From positions 1-6,882 of the forward strand of contig JAIVGU010000213.1 of assembly GCA_020201445.1 (NCBI GenBank): 6,882 nt of DNA, read 5' to 3'. Under the pieces are notes generated by a model. The model was not told the DNA's origin. It saw nothing but the letters and a program-made list of their open reading frames with translations, and made no database searches. This document shows positions 5,950 through 6,882 of this stretch, one piece after another (the stretch's first letter is position 1; the number at the start of each line of letters is the position of its first letter). The DNA comes from Halobacteriales archaeon (GTDB lineage Archaea; Thermoplasmatota; E2; JACPAO01; JAHFTW01). The translations under genes were made by a program, and so were the position numbers.

Positions 5950-6882
5950 ATGGCCGCCGCCGAGTTCGTGATGGCGCAGACCGCCCACAAGCGCAAGGGC
6001 CTGATGCGGTGGCTCACCACCACCGACCACAAGGAGATCGGCCTGATGTACCTCTGGGCCGCGTTCATCTTCTTCGTCCTGGGGGGGCTCGCGGCGCTCT
6101 TCATCCGCATGGAGCTGTTCAAGCCCGGGATGGGCGTCGTGACGGGGGAGCAGTTCAACGAGCTGTTCTCGCTGCACGGCACCACGATGGTGTTCCTGTG
6201 GATCATGCCGGCCCTCGCCGGACTGGGCAACTACTTCGTGCCCATCATGATCAAGGCCAAGGACATGGCGTTCCCGCGCGTCAACGCCCTCTCCTTCTGG
6301 CTCATCCCGCCCGCCGGCCTCCTGCTCTACCTCCCCATGGTGATGAAGGGCGTCACCCTCGTCAACGTCACCTGGGTCGGCTACCCGCCGCTCTCCACCA
6401 CCTTCGGCGTCGGCGACGTCGCCGGCCTCGGCCTGGACATGTGGCTGTTCGCGCTCATCCTGCTCGGCATGGCCTCGACGCTGGGCAGCGTCAACTTCCT
6501 GGTCACCATCTTCAAGATGCGCGGCCCCGGCGTGACGCTGCACAACATGCCCCTCTTCGTGTGGGCGCAGCTCGCCACCTCCGTCCTGCTGGTCTTCTCG
6601 CTCCCCGTGGTGACGGCGGCGTTCCTGATGCTGCTGTTCGACCGCGACTTCGGCACCCACTTCTTCACCGGGGCGGGCACCGGCGCGGAGCCCATCCTCT
6701 ACCAGCACCTCTTCTGGTTCTTCGGCCACCCCGAGGTCTACGTCCTCATCCTGCCGCTGATGGGTGTGCTGAACGAGGTCATCCCCAAGTTCAGCCGCCG
6801 CCCCGTCTTCGGCTACACCTCGATGGCCTACGCCATGCTAGGCATCGCCATCGTCGGCTTCCTGGTGTGGGCGCACCACATG
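5950..6882 (+). CDS. coxA: Heme-copper cytochrome c oxidase subunit I, C-terminus cut by window edge
   Basis: Catalytic subunit of the aerobic terminal oxidase: it reduces O2 to water at a heme/CuB centre in the cell membrane and pumps protons. 311 codons are visible, roughly the first half to 60% of the family length, covering about seven membrane helices. Visible key residues are H76 (low-spin heme ligand, LHGTTMVF), N94 and D105 in GNYFVP and KAKDMAFPRVN (D-channel entry), H260-P-E262-V-Y264 (CuB ligand, proton-gating Glu, His-crosslinked Tyr), and H309-H310 in WAHHM (the other CuB ligands). HPEVY with its Glu and Tyr marks the A1-type family. The heme ligands in helix 10 are off the edge. 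ATG 5950 was chosen; an in-frame TAG at 5923 bounds it, and GTG 5935, GTG 5968 or ATG 5971 are alternatives that leave the TTTDHKEIG start intact. Only 3 of 311 codons end in A or T, typical of a well-expressed host gene and unlike the recombinase. Confidence 0.95.
   Translation, partial: MAAAEFVMAQTAHKRKGLMRWLTTTDHKEIGLMYLWAAFIFFVLGGLAALFIRMELFKPGMGVVTGEQFNELFSLHGTTMVFLWIMPALAGLGNYFVPIMIKAKDMAFPRVNALSFWLIPPAGLLLYLPMVMKGVTLVNVTWVGYPPLSTTFGVGDVAGLGLDMWLFALILLGMASTLGSVNFLVTIFKMRGPGVTLHNMPLFVWAQLATSVLLVFSLPVVTAAFLMLLFDRDFGTHFFTGAGTGAEPILYQHLFWFFGHPEVYVLILPLMGVLNEVIPKFSRRPVFGYTSMAYAMLGIAIVGFLVWAHHM

Noticed and set aside
5749..6729. 326-codon minus-strand open frame
   Set aside because: Antisense of the oxidase gene; its Glu/His/Gln/Arg-rich product is what reverse reading of GC3-rich membrane codons gives.

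Overview
This 6.9 kb window is GC-rich and most probably comes from an archaeon of the Euryarchaeota/Thermoplasmatota side. The main reason is the central integrase. Its catalytic C-terminus has the form HxCRHWFTTHL ... LRGDSPG ... DIYNHID ... YLxHIPxL, which from memory is the style of archaeal, especially haloarchaeal, integrases and not of bacterial XerC/D (LGH ... YTH). The proteins are not strongly acidic, so a salt-in haloarchaeon is less likely. The seven N-glycosylation sequons and Ca-binding repeats of the secreted protein also fit an archaeal cell surface. The lineage call is inference.

Layout. (1) Positions 2106 to 1, minus strand: a secreted protein, cut by the left edge (702 codons visible). 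It has a signal peptide, a Cys cluster, a thrombospondin-3-like Ca motif and an FG-GAP/VCBS-like Ca loop. (2) 2107-2320: a divergent intergenic region holding both start regions. (3) 2321-4645, plus strand: a 774-residue tyrosine recombinase whose last ~350 residues are an unusual tail of four copies of a ~50-residue repeat. (4) 4646-5092: no convincing gene, but 4763-4960 holds eleven copies of the hexamer TGGGCR on both strands, several exactly 11 bp apart. (5) 5093-5440: an open stretch with a degenerate fifth copy of the recombinase tail repeat, in the same reading frame as the recombinase but separated from it by two in-frame TGA codons. (6) 5441-5949: about 500 bases without a gene, with an AT-rich box and a perfect 7-bp inverted repeat. 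(7) 5950 to the right edge, plus strand: cytochrome c oxidase subunit I, 311 codons visible.

How it fits together. The secreted protein and the oxidase look like host genes. The recombinase, the hexamer array and the fifth repeat copy look like one accessory module inserted between them. Base use supports this: the oxidase has only 3 of 311 codons ending in A or T, against 15 of the first 60 in the recombinase. The most interesting possibility is that the repeated tail domains are DNA-binding modules that read the phased TGGGCR array next to their own gene, as arm-site or iteron recognition does. The sequence shows both repeat sets and their adjacency; the interaction itself is inference.
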